The notes beneath the pieces are model-generated. The model was given only the letters and a program-made list of their open reading frames with translations. It ran no database searches and had not been told where the DNA came from. Shown one piece after another: positions 22,901-45,369 of a stretch of 64,000 nt of DNA. The first letter of the stretch is position 1. The number at the start of each line of letters is the position of its first letter. Position numbers and translations under genes: made by a program. This stretch comes from Cristatella mucedo (Eukaryota > Bryozoa > Phylactolaemata > Cristatellidae), in assembly GCA_009760855.2 (NCBI GenBank), contig WPIO01000108.1, forward strand, positions 1,127,501 to 1,191,500, given 5' to 3'.

Positions 22901-25270
22901 TGGCAGTGTAACAAAAATCCAGGGGCAGAGGCAATTGCCTCGCCCAGCCCCGCCATGCTCAGGCCAGGCACTCAGCCACACGCCACGCCGCTGAGGTACG
23001 GTAAGACGATCGGGTGTTTGATTAGACCTCTCTATAACAACGTCGCCTGCGTCAACCACAACAACAGGGGAACTAAACAAAACTACTGGGAACCCTAGCT
23101 ACATTAGGCTACCGAGGGGTGGGGCGGGGGGGGGGGTATCGGAAACATGAGGCCAACTCTCCCGACAGGGGAAGACAATCATCTCGGACCGGAGCAATCT
23201 TGAGTTCGAGCGACAATCCGCACAAGCACCAGCCAAGACGACATTGGTCCGACACTCGCTGCAGTAGCGGCGATTAACGCTAGCGCGGTACATCTCAGCT
23301 CGCCGAGGGCGCCAGCTCGTGGACTAGGGCCGCGAACGACACGCTACGGGGGAAACGCGGAATATACAAGCCGTAACAGCGAGCGCGCTTATCTCCAGCC
23401 CCGCTCTCGAGCCTGGGCCCTCGTTGCCTTGCGTGCGTGGCCGCACCGCCGGAGCACGCCCGCACAAATCCGTAAGCATAACTTGGCGAGACCGAGAGCG
23501 TCCAACGCCACGATTTAGTCGGCCGACGTCAGTCTCCCAAGAGCCCCGGCTACCTCGCGTCAGGGCACGCACACCTCGTTGCCCTGGAGGTCACGCCTCA
23601 GGTCCAGGCGGTGACCCCAGGCTGAACCGAGCCAGGTTGCAGCAGCGATGTCCCGGTGGACACGAGGCGCGCCGCCGAGTGGGCGAGCGCAAGCAAGATA
23701 TCCCGGTCAAATAGCGGACGGCATTTTTCGCTCAGAAGCGGAAGAGCGGTGCGAATTCCGGAAAAATATGTGCGAAATAAAACCCACGTGAAAGCATTCC
23801 GCAGCTTCTTCCCAATGAAATTGGGAGATTCGACATTCTTACATATTGCCCTCACAAGCAAAAATTTGCGTCAGCTTAGCGTCATGCGACCGGGGAATTG
23901 TGCGACGTTTCGGCGACTTTTAAATTCTCGCGGCTTGCCGTTCGAGACTTGGCTAATGTACGGTCCTTCGACGTCCGCTCACGGACCGGCCCTTCCGATG
24001 TTAATGTGTTGCCCTTTCCACTGATGAGTACACACAGTTTCCGGCAGCTGCAGAGCCAGAAGGGTCCGAGCGTGGACGCTGTTGCACTCGCCGCATTTTG
24101 CCGGACACTCGCCTTTGTGGCTTACGTGGGCGTGCACACATTTTGTGGGCGTTACCGGGGCGTTTTGGGCGGGTGTTTTCGTGCTACAATTCTGGAAGTC
24201 CCTTGGACAGCGCATGTTAGTTAGTTTTCGGTCGGATCTCTAGAATCTCGCTAGAGCTTCGCGCTCAGAGCTTCGCTGTTAGCAATGCTTCGCTTGTATA
24301 CATATATGTGCTCGTCGCGGTAGCCGCCAACGGATCGTCGTAGTTCATTTCCAGGCACAAAGTAGCGCGAACCAATACTATTATTATCATATTATGTGAT
24401 TTATATTATACAATATATAACATTAAATAGCAAGCTAATATGCATTTCCGATGTGCTTTCTGACGAATGTCCGACAGTCGTTGCGGCTGCTCTTGTGGAA
24501 GGCCTACTTACCTACGGCTTGTCGTCATCTAAAGATATGGCGTCGTGCGAGAGTGGCTGCTGCTGTCTGGCCGTGAAAGTGCCGCAGCGGAAGTAGCCCC
24601 GCGTACAAGAAAAGAGAGGCCACTGGTCTGGAACTCGCTTTCGGTTATGGTCGCTACCTGCGAAAACCTTGCATCATTTTTTTTTTATTTAACTCACGGC
24701 TAAAGATGCGTCAGTTCCGGTCCGCTCGCCCCTAGCCTCAGTGAACTTTTTTTGTCGCTCCGGTTCGCTTTGCGTGCAAGATTCAGTGCATGCTACAAGC
24801 CAGGGGCGATACCAAACGCTGGCAACGAGTGTCTTCCAATTTGCTTTAGCAGGCATTAGCCCAAGCGTGCCTTTCGCGCGCCGGGCGCTTCTGCTATTGT
24901 CATTAGCGGAGCAGCAGCCGGCCTTCAATGTATGCCCCGCCTGCAAACGGGCGGTTGAGCAGTTAACTCGGCGGTGCAGCGTCCGGCCTTTGATGATGTA
25001 AGGATGTTGCCAGCCGCAGCTGCACTCCATTCTAGGGGGAAGGGATGTTGCTCGTGCCGGATGCACGCTGGTGTTGTAATTAGCGCCCCGATGCTAGTGT
25101 ACTCCGCACCTGCGGCCAATAGTCGAGCCATCTGACGGCTGCTGCGATTCGCCGAGCTCTCGTCGTATATGTACGCGCTGAGAGAAATAAAAAAAGATCG
25201 AGTCTCGCTAACCGCTCAAGTCCTGTCGCTCGTGTCGACGTGAGACTCCACGGGAACAGCCGGAGCCACT
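22901..25270. other. Intergenic, no confident gene
   Basis: GC-rich at 22970-24230 with many overlapping open frames on both strands. On the minus strand near 24060-24150 a short Cys/His-rich string (KGECPAKCGECNSVHA) resembles a zinc-binding motif but has no further support. A 10-T run occurs near 24680 and a 12-T run near 25270. Confidence 0.35.
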
Positions 25271-25274
25271 TTTT

Positions 25275-25895
25275 TTTTTTTATACAACGCATGACACTCG
25301 TGACATCCCGTCTCGACGTCTGTAACTTACTGCTCGGTGGTCTCCCTGTGTGTGCAATCAGGCGCTTACAGTTACCGTAAAACTCTGCAGCTACGCTCAT
25401 CTGTCTTAAGCGTCGCAATTGCCTCACCGCACCGGTTCTCGCCGACCTGCATTGGGTCCCAATCAGGCAGCGAATCGACTTTCGCCGGCTCTAACCTACC
25501 AATCAGAACCACTCCACCACCTGGCGAAGAATCGTAGAACCTGTCGTTCTGACTCGAATGTTGTAGCCATACCGCACACAAACCTAAAAACCGTTTTGAG
25601 ATGGTGCCTTTAGTTCCTATAATCCCAAAGCCCGGAAATCACTACCGCCGCATGTCGCAATGTCCCCGGACATGACGAAATTTACAAAGTAGCTTAAAAC
25701 GCACCTGTTTATCCCAGCATTTGGTGGGTCTTTGTAAAATTCTTTCATCGTGTCTATGTACCTGCTCACACTATGCCAACTGCTTGCGGATGTTACCATC
25801 CATCATTTGGTAATGCTTTTTATGCAGCATCTGTGAAGTGCGCAGAAAGAGATTCAGTTCTCTGAAGGCGTTATACAGATGCATTATTATTACTT
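25275..25895 (+). mobile_element. L2-like LINE family 1, decayed copy f
   Basis: TSRLDVCNLL-like start, RRLQLP-like segment and DLHWVPIRQRIDF-like remnants separated by frameshifts. The 3' hairpin (GTGCGCAGAAAGAGATTCAG...) ends near 25890. Confidence 0.8.
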
Positions 25896-26630
25896 GCTTG
25901 GTTTTACATGAATGATACTGCCCATGTCATTAACCGTTCTTATCGACTTTCTTGTGGAGAGATGTAAAGCGGCTGGGCGGAGATTACATTTTCTAGCACA
26001 GCAGGTGCTTATCTTCTACATTCGATCCAGTGCCCTTGAATCGAAATCAAAATTGAAACCATCGAATGCCTTGGTTTCACATCAGGCCCCCAATTAGTAA
26101 GAAATGTGGTTAGTAACATCCGCGGAATGTACAGGTACGCAAATGAAACGCGAAGGGACAAAAGACCAAGTTCACTAGGCTGAAGGAAAAAGCTAACCGG
26201 GACAGATGTCTTTACCTAAGTTCTATAAGACGAAAGTGAATTACAGCTAGTGACCTTGCCCGGAAGCAAGTTCAAGACTTTCGGTGCTTTCAAGCAGAAA
26301 GCTCGACTGCAAGAATATTTCAAATTAGTGCGAGGAAGGGGGACCAGTGTCCAGATCCCGAGGATAAAGTGGCTTAAATAGATCGTAGTGGAGAAACAAT
26401 GTGGTCAAATGGCTAGCGCTAACGATTGAAGTGACCGGCCTACCAGGCCAGGCCAAGGCTTTAATTAATTAATTCGATGCTTGATAGGAAGCCGGTGAAG
26501 CTCAGAAAGCAATGTGATACGGTAATAGCCAAGTACAATCTAAGCTTGTATTTCTATGTACACGTGGCACAGCTTAACTGTGCTTTGGCTGTAATAATTG
26601 TCAACATTAGCTCATTTAACAGCCTCATTT
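25896..26630. other. Intergenic, no gene seen
   Basis: No coding or repeat-family signal was recognised. Confidence 0.4.
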
Positions 26631-26631
26631 T

Positions 26632-26745
26632 TGTAGCGGCAGAAGAGCCTTAGCAGTAATCACCATCGCGTGTGCAGCTGGCAGTAAAAGATCGCCCGCA
26701 AGATTCGAACCCATAAACTCAGTCGTGAAGAGCGATCCCTCATGC
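26632..26745 (-). repeat. SINE-A, copy 3 (reverse)
   Basis: GCGGCAGAAGAGCCTTAGC, ATCACCATCGC and AAGATTCGAACCCATAAACTC are reverse-complement forms of the SINE-A 3' and B-box segments. Confidence 0.65.
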
Positions 26746-26749
26746 CTTC

Positions 26750-26895
26750 CAGCATCTTACAATCTCACAGCTCGTTTGAACCATTTATGGCTGATATTCG
26801 CTGTTGTAAGGCAGAAAACTTTCTCAAATTGATTGCCAACAAAGCACGCTCAGTAATTAATGGGAAACCAAGGACTAATCAGACACTGACTTACT
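26750..26895 (+). mobile_element. L2-like LINE family 1 fragment (post-YADD region)
   Basis: Encodes a diverged version of the ADIRxxxAENFLKLNxDKTxxLxxGKP block that follows the YADD motif in this family. Confidence 0.65.
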
Positions 26896-27210
26896 TGGTA
26901 ATAGTAATAATGCACTTGATAAAGCGCCCTCAGAGAACTCAATCTCTTTCTAGGCGCTTTACATTTGCTGCAAAGGGAAATGCAATTTAATGGTTAGTAA
27001 TATCATGCTTGATAAACAACATGAATAAAATGGTTAGGGGTGACATGCACAGTGTCAGCATGCAAATGTGTCAGCACGCATAAGCACATGAAGGATGAGT
27101 CACAGGGACCCACTAAATGCTCTCCTAAATAGGTTTGTTTTTAAGTTCTTTTTAAATGTGGTCAGGTCAGGGGATGTTCTGACAGGGGTCGGGAGTGAGT
27201 CCCAGGTTTT
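26896..27210 (-). mobile_element. L2-like LINE family 1, 3' UTR and end of ORF (reverse)
   Basis: Tail, hairpin (GCGCCCTCAGAGAACTCAATC...GGCGCTTTACATTTGC), 3' UTR and the C-terminal FKKN region, all reversed. Confidence 0.85.
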
Positions 27211-27234
27211 ACTCTCCTTTCTTCTACTCTCTTT

Positions 27235-27640
27235 TACTCTCCAAGCAAAGGCTCAAATAGGAGATAAGCCTGAGGCTAATCTAAGGAATCTGGGTGTCCT
27301 ATTTCGTCATCAATTTTCATTAGATGAGCACGTCAGCACCACCACAGTCAAGTCAGCCTACTTTAAAATGAATGAACTTTCACGAAATTACGTTAGCCAA
27401 GACACCGCAGCCAAGCTGGTCCATACATTCGCGGCATCCTGACTACACTTCCATAGCTGGCCATTCGACCGGATTTTTCCTGCCCGTGAGGTAAGATACT
27501 TACAGCTGGTGCACAGCTCGGCTTCGTGACTTATCTGTCCTAAACGCTCTACCGACACGTGGCACCGCTGCTTAAACCTCTTCTCACCCATTTTCGCTAC
27601 TCGCTCTCCACGAGCAGCGTTTCAACTCTCCCAAGATTGC
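27235..27640 (+). mobile_element. L2-like LINE family 1 fragment
   Basis: Encodes NLRNLGVLFRHQFSLDEHVS, TTVKSAYFKMNELSRNYVSQ and DTAAKLVHTFAAS, a diverged member. It decays after about 27440. Confidence 0.7.
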
Positions 27641-29329
27641 ATCCCTGAGTCGGCCCGTTCTCGAGCTCCGGCCAGCCTCTCTTGTGAATTTGTGTCACAC
27701 CGGGCCTCCCGTCGCATCTTTCCGCTCATCCGACTCTGACCACTGACCTGACCTCTTGACTCTCGCATCGCTACCCTATCACATCACCACTGGCTCTACA
27801 TCGAGTCCGGTTGCTTCACACGAGACACTCTTGCGGCTACTGCTAATTATTGTGGACTTCACCTGGCACTCGGGTAATCAAAGGGGTACTAATGGTGCTG
27901 CTGGACGTGCGAGCACAAAGCGAGTTGATGATTAAGATTTCATTTCACTGGTGGACACTGGAGGCAAACGGCAAGCCGGAAGTAGGAATCAATGTTGGGA
28001 TGGTCATTTATACTACAATGCGAAACTACAGAAACAGACTGGTTCTTCTGGCAAAGACGATAAAGCGACAGGGCTTCATTGAACTATCTGAAGCCAAAGG
28101 GTGATCAGGCCGTTGCCTCACGATGGTCACATTGCACATACGTGAATTGCACCAGACAGTCAATACTTTAACCCGATATTTATGCAATGAAAACCATAAC
28201 GCTTTGTGCTTTAGAATGCGCCAACATTAAAAAGTACGCCATCCCGTGATCGTGGTACCGTCTCTCTGCTCATGATAAGCACGGTTTCTAATGCTCAGCT
28301 TGAAGGTGAAGCACTGCATTCCCACACCGAAACTAGTGAGAGCTTACAACTACACGAATTTCATGCATCGTTACAGTACCTATATAAATATGCATGCAAG
28401 TGTCAATCCAGTGAGCATCCAATCGTAGTGCAGTTCAGAGTTCATGCATGCAACGCAGCAATAGCTCCAATGCTAAAAGGGCATAAACATGCAGGAATCG
28501 CGGCCTGTCGCCTCTAAGTGGAAGTTGACACAACGGGTGCGTCAGAGGTGGCACGCTAACTTCTTTGGAATCCTATAGAGGTTTAAAATAAAAATTATAA
28601 GACATTTGCATACCCTCATAAGAGAAATAACTCTGTTTATAGCCACTTCACATTTTTATGCTGTTAAGGAGGCCTGTCAGTTGGCTAGTGATAACTTGCA
28701 CAGTCTCAGCAGGTAAAAGCCCACACGAGACAATTCACGTAGGCAGAAAATGCTGCAAGGAATGGATGGCTTTTTAGTTATTTTTTAAAGCCAAGCAGGC
28801 AGGCCTAAACACACTGAGGCCAACGCACATGGGCTAAATCCACGATATGAGGAATTAATGGCTTTGGCTTTCTTTTCAAAATGAAAAGTCACAGGATGTC
28901 TTGACGTCAGTTGAGAGTGAGTAAAAGGGGTACAGGGGGAAGCATACGAAACGAATACCCACAAAGCCAAGGATGAGGGGTTTATTTTCAGAGACACAGT
29001 GTAACAACTCGAGTCAGAAGACTAGGTCGTATGATGCCAAGACCCACCAGGACGTATTTCGAACAGGTACTCTGGAGAAAGAAATTGACGTGACTTAAAA
29101 GTGAGCGATGGAGTATCGAAGTTGCCACGCTGAATGGCGGCGAGACAGAGCAGGCCGCGGATTGGCTAGACAAGGATAAAATGACTTGGAGTGCTTCATA
29201 CAGACGTGCATCGATGCAGGTCGGCATCACAGGCAGACCTGCATTGATGCCGACAGCGCCAATGAAGACAGACAGCGTCAATACGCCAACTCATTTGCCC
29301 AGTCAGCCTTCTTATATAATGCTTCCCTA
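27641..29329. other. Intergenic, no confident gene
   Basis: A 97-codon minus-strand frame (28988-29281) is hydrophobic but resembles nothing recognised. A possible degenerate SINE-B end lies near 28600-28660 (CCCTCATAAGAGAAATAAC). Confidence 0.35.
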
Positions 29330-29374
29330 ACAGCACATGTAGAAAGTGCCTAGAAAGAGATGAAGTTCACTGAG
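29330..29374 (+). mobile_element. L2-like LINE 3' hairpin fragment
   Basis: ATGTAGAAAGTGCCTAGAAA...AGTTCACTGAGGGTG, abutting the inverted family-2 LINE at 29375. Confidence 0.6.
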
Positions 29375-30530
29375 GGTGTATCTCCGTCAGTAACTCCACA
29401 AAGTCAAAAAGACCATGCTGGTGTTACGCAGGACAGTTTTGTATAGCGCACTCACAGCCTAAGCGGCTTTCGGTACGCATTCGGTAGCCAACAGACTTCG
29501 TCTCACGCAACAAAGAGAAAGTGGGAAGCATAGCAGAGTTAGGAGAGCAGTTGAGGTAGTGAGTAGCATAGAAGTAGCAGTTCAGGACCGCTGAAAAAGA
29601 ATGAGCCGTAGTCGGCAGTTGGAGAGTAGATGTCGTTGCGTAAGAGTTGTGGAAGCGAGTTCCACAGTCTAGGACCTGCAGAGCTAAAGCTTCCGCCGCC
29701 AACTGTCTTTAAGCGGAGGAGTGGGACAGCTAATTTATTGTCCACACAGGACCTGAGGGCGCGAACAGGCTGAAACTGATGCAGCAGTTCAGCTAGGTAT
29801 GAAGGAGCCAAGCCGTGGCGGGCCTTGTGGGTCAGCATAAGAACTTTGCTCTGTATCCTTTGCTCAACCGGCAACCATCCTAGCTCTTTCAGCAAAGGTG
29901 ACACGTGCTCAAACCGCTGGGACTTGAAGACCAGCCTTGCAGCCACGTTCATAGTCCGCTGTAGTGGCATAATAGCTTTCTTTGGTAGCCCAGCCAAAAG
30001 GGGATTACAATAATCAAGCCGAGACAGAACTAAAGAGCTAGTTAAATTTTTTACAAGCCACTGTGGGAGACAGCTTCTAATCTTGGATATGGATCGGATG
30101 TGATGGGTAGCTGTAGAGGCAGTCTTCTGAATGAAACTTTTGAAATTGAGGCAGCTGTCGAACACGACACCTAGATTACAAGCACGTCGTGAAGGTCGCA
30201 CAATAGCATCACCTATTAGAACAGCAAAGCCTTTTAGCCCAGCTACACGCTTAGGGTGTCCTATGAGCAGCAGTTCGGTTTTATCATCATTAAATTTCAG
30301 GAAGTTTTCCGACATCCAGGATCGAATATCGGCAAGGCAAGCATTCAGTTTCTCAGTTGCTGCAGCAGATTCCGAAGGTTTAAATGACAAATACAACTGA
30401 GTATCGTCAGCATAGAAGTGATATCCTATTCCATGGGCCTTAATCACATTTCCCAGAGGTTGCGTATAAACAGAGAACAGCAAAGGACCGAGTACAGACC
30501 CTTGAGGGACTCCACAGGTGCCATACAAAT
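29375..30530 (-). mobile_element. LINE family 2, best-preserved reverse-transcriptase segment
   Basis: About 330 codons of one open frame: [17 protein letters not shown] (template-grip region), [12 protein letters not shown] (catalytic YADD), [46 protein letters not shown] and [11 protein letters not shown]. That order is typical of L2/CR1-clade polymerases. The frame shifts near 29600, just before the C-terminal end, so the last ~45 residues (to VGYRMRTESRLGCE) are in another frame. The element is cut at about 30530, before the first polymerase motifs. The 3' UTR ends in GGAGTTACTGACGGAGATA. Confidence 0.93.
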
Positions 30531-31098
30531 GTGCTGTTATCATTATTATCCAACGGAATAAAGCAAGAAACGGCCGACCAGAGTGCAAGAAAGTTCATAA
30601 GATACTGTGCACAAGCAAAGATCGGAGGATGAGAGCAGCAAACATAACAAAGTAGAAGTAAGAACCGTAGATACAGGCAGAAGAAGGGTGGAGCAGTGTA
30701 CATACATAGACATTAGATGAGTGGCACAGTGCAGCCGTAGACATTAGAAGGGGGTAGAGCACTAGCAACTGACCAGAAGCAACTGACCTACTTTGTAGTA
30801 GATTATTAAGTTGGGCCGAAGGAAAACATCAGCAACGACAGCGATTAATGGAATGGTTTACAAAACAATGCTTAACAAGCACGGTATACCGAATGAACAC
30901 GGACAGAGCTCGCTGGCCACCTGTAAAGCAGCAATCAGCCAGCAAAGGACTGATCACGCTCAGCCGTCAGCACCGATTTTGTCGAGCCACGCTTCCGTCA
31001 CTCCACATTGAATGCGCTAGGCCTAAAGTAAGGCAGACAAATGGCTTTGTCTGCTCGCCATGCCTGTAGGACATGGCGCATACTGCTGCAGCTAGCTG
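30531..31098. other. Intergenic, no gene seen
   Basis: No recognisable signal up to the GGA tract. Confidence 0.4.
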
Positions 31099-31355
31099 TG
31101 GAGGAGGAGGAGGAGGAGGAGGAGGAGGAGGAGGAGGAGGAGGAGGAGGAGGAGGAGGAGGAGGGGGAGGGGGAGGAGGAGAGGAGGAGGAGGAGGAGGA
31201 GGAGGAGGAGGAGGAGGAGGAGGAGGAGGAGGAGGAGGAGGAGGAGGAGGAGGAGGAGGAGGAGGAGGAGGAGGAGGAGGAGGAGGAGGAGGAGGAAGAG
31301 GAAGAGGAAGAGGAGGAGGAGGAGGAGGAGGAGGAGGAGGAGGAGGAGGAGGAAG
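31099..31355. repeat. (GGA)n purine tract, ~255 bp
   Basis: Almost pure GGA triplets on the plus strand with a few GGGGGA and GAAGAG interruptions. Both strands are open in several frames as poly-Gly, Glu, Arg, Leu, Ser and Pro artefacts. Potential triplex or G-quadruplex former. Confidence 0.97.
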
Positions 31356-31582
31356 GCTAGGCTGCCAGTCAAAAACATGCTTGCTGAGAATAACGGGCAA
31401 GGCAAAAGGGCATGCAATGAAGCCATCTCAGAAAATTCAGCTCCTGACTACAGATTGAGCTCCGTATCTGGAGAAAGTCATCAAATAGAGCCGACGCTCG
31501 ATTTGCTGCGCAAAATTTCCCCACCCACCCATCTGCTTGAATGAGCGAGGGAGCTCAAGTCAGAGCTGATTCAAACAGCCTC

Positions 31583-31700
31583 GTTCGTGGCATAAGAGCC
31601 TTAACGGACACTGCTCCACTGCTACCTGCAGTGGTCAATAAAGGATCGCCCATTGCAGGACTCGAGCAAACGACCGAGACGAATGAGCACTGTGACACAC
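31583..31700 (-). repeat. SINE-A, copy 4 (reverse, decayed)
   Basis: TAAGAGCCTTAACGGACACTG, then GCAGTGGTCAATAAAGGATC and CATTGCAGGACTCGAGC, track the reverse complement of SINE-A copy 2 with moderate divergence. Confidence 0.55.
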
Positions 31701-31760
31701 TGCCCAGCAGCGCTACCCTTGAGCAAGATGCCCTCGACTACGCTTGCGCAGTCTCATAAA

Positions 31761-32701
31761 CCAGACGTCAGGGCAGCGAGGTCACGTCGTCGCCACAAGG
31801 TCGGGGGTCAACAACGACAAGCTGGTGCAGGCAAGGGCGCACAGCGGAGTCCCTAAGCGCTCGAGCGGACTTAATCAGCAATGGTGCAGTGGAGGGTCGA
31901 AGGGGAGGGGGTGTGGGATGTCCCAGCAGCGCCTTTTTTTGTGACCTGCAGCAGCTAATGATTGGCTAGTTTCGGCAGGGTCACGGTGGCGGTGAGCACT
32001 TTGAAGAAATGAAAAGCCACTTGGCTTCCTTAAAAGACGCACCGCAACGCGATCACACGTTGGCTACTTTATCGCCGGAATTTCAAACGGATCTCAGCAA
32101 AAGCAGACACGATGCCGGTACCGCCACGGAGCAAGCGACGACGAGCAGACGACTCGACGCATGCCTCCGAGTAGGCAGGACGGATCCAAAGAGCTTCGCT
32201 GGAGAGGGCGCCACGTCAGACGGCGTCGCCCGAGCGACCGGCACGAGCCAGCGCTGCGCAGACGAGCACGAGTGCAGCGCTCGGACAGTTGCAGCTCGTG
32301 CAGCTCGGGAAGAAGCGGAAGCTCTTGGCACCGGACGCATCGCTCGGCGAGCGCTTGCCCTCGTGCCCCAGAGAGTGCGAGAGAGCTCGGGAAAATAAAT
32401 AAATGCCTCGCGGCTCGGCTCAAGCGACTGTGCCAAACGAGTAGATATATATGGAGTAATGAATAAATAAATAAAAAAAACACAATAATAAGCATGAGAG
32501 AGTCTCTCAAAGGCAGGTGCAGCGGCTCCTAGCGGTCTGCTGCTAGCGGTCTGCTGCCGCCACCGCCGCTTGTGCAGCGGCCTCGTTGCATGCCGATTTG
32601 TGCACTGCAGCCGCAGCGGCGGCGGCGAGACACCGTCGGCCGTGGCCCCTGCGTACTCACGAGCCGGGACGCGTGACGTGTCGCTCCGAGGGCGTGGCCT
32701 G
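31761..32701. other. Downstream flank of zinc-finger gene 3
   Basis: Lies 3' of the last exon of the minus-strand gene and probably contains its 3' UTR. No clear minus-strand AATAAA was found. Open frames at 32080-32510 on both strands overlap and look non-coding. Confidence 0.35.
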
Positions 32702-43189
<10,488 letters not shown>

Positions 43190-43345
43190 CTACACGACGA
43201 CAGGGAGCAGTCACCGACGATCGAGCGCTTCAAAAAGGGAAAAAATCAAACCGTGCGCAAGCGAGCACACTCGTCGGGGCAGCCACTGGTCGGCGCTCAC
43301 GAAAACCGCTGCGCTCCTTCGCGCGCACCCGCTCGTGCAGGTTAC

Positions 43346-43436
43346 CGGTGGACGAAGTCGACTGGAATGAACCTCTGTCCGCACAATTCGTCGCACGCGT
43401 GCCGCCGCCCATCGTCCAGTGTCCAGCAGGTCTCAT
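43346..43436 (-). CDS. Candidate first coding exon, or a decayed finger exon, of zinc-finger gene 3
   Basis: An ATG at 43436 opens 30 codons plus one base to a moderate donor (CCACCG followed by GTAACC). The resulting phase 1 fits the next exon at 43189. However, the +1 frame of the same DNA reads HACDELCGQRFIPVDFVHR then a stop, resembling a type A finger with a one-codon insertion in the Cys pair. The stretch may therefore be a dead duplicated finger exon. The Kozak context is poor. Confidence 0.3.
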
Positions 43437-43990
43437 AGGACGACGCTTCGCAACTTTCGTGGTGGTAGCGGCGGTGGCAGTGGCAGCAGGCTTGCTTCCA
43501 CGGGCTGCTAGGCGCCGGCCGCTGGCACGCCCGTGCAAGGCCGAGGCAGCGTCACCTGCCGGAATTGACTGGCGCCAGCGCAAGCACGTGACCACACGAA
43601 GAGTCGACACCGACGCACGCCCGAGCCGGCCGTCGAGCACCGTCGCAGCCTGCAGTCGTCTCTGCGCAAGGCAGCAGCGGACGGAGGCAAACGCTCCCGA
43701 GATAAAAAGCACGAGAGCAGACGAAGCTTCGGTCGCAGGACTAGCAGGGCAGGCAGCAGCTGACGCTGACCAGCCAATGACAAACACCTCAGGTCGCCAG
43801 TATGTCTTCGGGACGTGTGCCTGCAGCAGCGGTCATGGACTGACGTCAGTTTGGTGTCACTGCCGCCGGTCGACGCGAGCGCAAGCGGCTGATTGGCGGA
43901 TTCGGCGACGGCGGCAGCAAGAGGTGCGAAAGTTGCTTCGCCTCTGCAGACCGCCTCGTGTCATCGATGGCCTCGAAAGCGAACTGACCG
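43437..43990 (-). promoter_or_regulatory. GC-rich 5' flank of zinc-finger gene 3, CCAAT boxes
   Basis: CCAAT at 43774-43778 (reversed relative to the gene) and CCAATCAG on the gene strand at about 43889-43896, matching the NF-Y consensus. Several long overlapping frames on both strands reflect GC content. The transcription start is not determined. Confidence 0.4.
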
Positions 43991-44314
43991 AAGCAAGCTC
44001 CTTTTGGTTGGCTGCACGGGACAAATGCATGTGAAAATCCGGCTCCAGCCAAGGGAGGCAGCTAAGCCACCGGAAGCAGGACGGCCCAAGGCAATTCACT
44101 TCCTGTCGGCTACCCGAAAGACATGCGGCTGCGATGATCTATTGACTTGAGTCTATTGGCAGCCGTGGATGCACGGCCGTGGCGATGAGCAGTACCGCGA
44201 ATAGGCTCTATCTAGACTTAGACTGCCGGGTGAGTGAGGCAAAGGTCGTGCGTGGTCTGCACATGGCCTGGGTGTTCGGCCTTTCTACAGTAGCTTGGAT
44301 TGGTCGACAGGTAA
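43991..44314. other. Intergenic, no gene seen
   Basis: Between the gene-3 5' flank and a LINE copy. No feature was recognised. Confidence 0.4.
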
Positions 44315-44840
44315 TACAACAAAGTGACCTTTCATTAGACGACCACATCAGCTCCACAAACAAGTCTGCCTACTTTCAGCTACACAACAATGCTAAAATT
44401 CAAGCTGGCTTAGACAGGGACACTACATCTTCATTGGTACATGCATTTGTGAACGAACTCGACTTCTGCAACTCAGCGCTTACGGGCCTACCGACCTGTG
44501 CACTCAAGTGCTTACAGCTCCCGCGAAACTCTGCAGCTAGGCTCGGCTGTCGTGATCTCACCACTTCTCGCCCACCTGCACTGGCTCCCAGTCAAGCAAC
44601 GTATCGACTTCAAGGTTTTGTCACCAACTTTTAGGTCACTTCATTCTTTGGCTCCAGCCTACCTATAAGATCTACTCCTCCACCAGGCCGAGCATCGTAC
44701 TAACTTTTCGGAATCCAACTGTTCACCCATACCTCGTACGAATATCAACTTCTTTGTAGACCGTGCCTTTAATTCGTATGCTCCCATGACATCCCCTGAA
44801 TTGACCACATTTAAAAAGAAAGCAGCTTTGCAGGCCAATT
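44315..44840 (+). mobile_element. L2-like LINE family 1, copy i (truncated both ends)
   Basis: QSDLSLDDHIS, NKSAYFQLHNNAKIQAGLDR and the frameshifted LHWLPVKQRIDFKVL region, ending around FKKKAALQ without the 3' hairpin. Confidence 0.88.
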
Positions 44841-45332
44841 TAAATCCTTGCCGATGCGTTCAACATACATCAGACAAACAAAGAAACAAATGAAGAGGCT
44901 GGTAACATTTCGGCGCGGCATCTGTCCGGCAAAAACGTTAAGTGGCATGACCATAAGCCATTGCTATTTCAAGCAAACAGTCGGCAGCTTAAAGGGGTTG
45001 ACATGAAATGGATGAGCTGATTAGGGGGGGGGGAGTTCAAACTATTTACCAGGAGCATTTCAGGGCGAGGGCAGCTTCCAAAACCTCGATCACATGGCAG
45101 GTGGCAATAACCTAATCTAATTCACAGAAGCAAAGATTTCTCCTGACCAGCTCTTGCATCAAAACATTGTGGAACGACCGGCTGAGCAGGGAAAACATGT
45201 TCGATCGTCAGGCTGATGTGCAAGGGAACAATTCAAGACCTCTTTACAAAAGTTCCAGGAAACAGCTCCAGCTCCAAGCATGAATAAGTAATATGTATAT
45301 ATGTATACAATATATACACTACAATATACACT

Positions 45333-45338
<6 letters not shown>
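44841..45338. other. Intergenic, no gene seen
   Basis: No recognisable signal; a G-run near 45030. Confidence 0.4.

Positions 45339-45368
<30 letters not shown>
45339..45368. repeat. (TA)n microsatellite
   Basis: About 30 bp of AT after two copies of ACACTACAATATA. Confidence 0.9.

Positions 45369-45369
<1 letters not shown>

Noticed and set aside
23979-24215. Cys/His-rich minus-strand peptide (KGECPAKCGECNSVHA) as a zinc-binding domain
   Set aside because: Spacing matches no known finger class I could name, and the opposite strand is equally open. Left as unsupported.
31041-31544. Poly-Glu, poly-Arg and poly-Gly proteins
   Set aside because: Artefacts of the GGA tract; no flanking gene structure.
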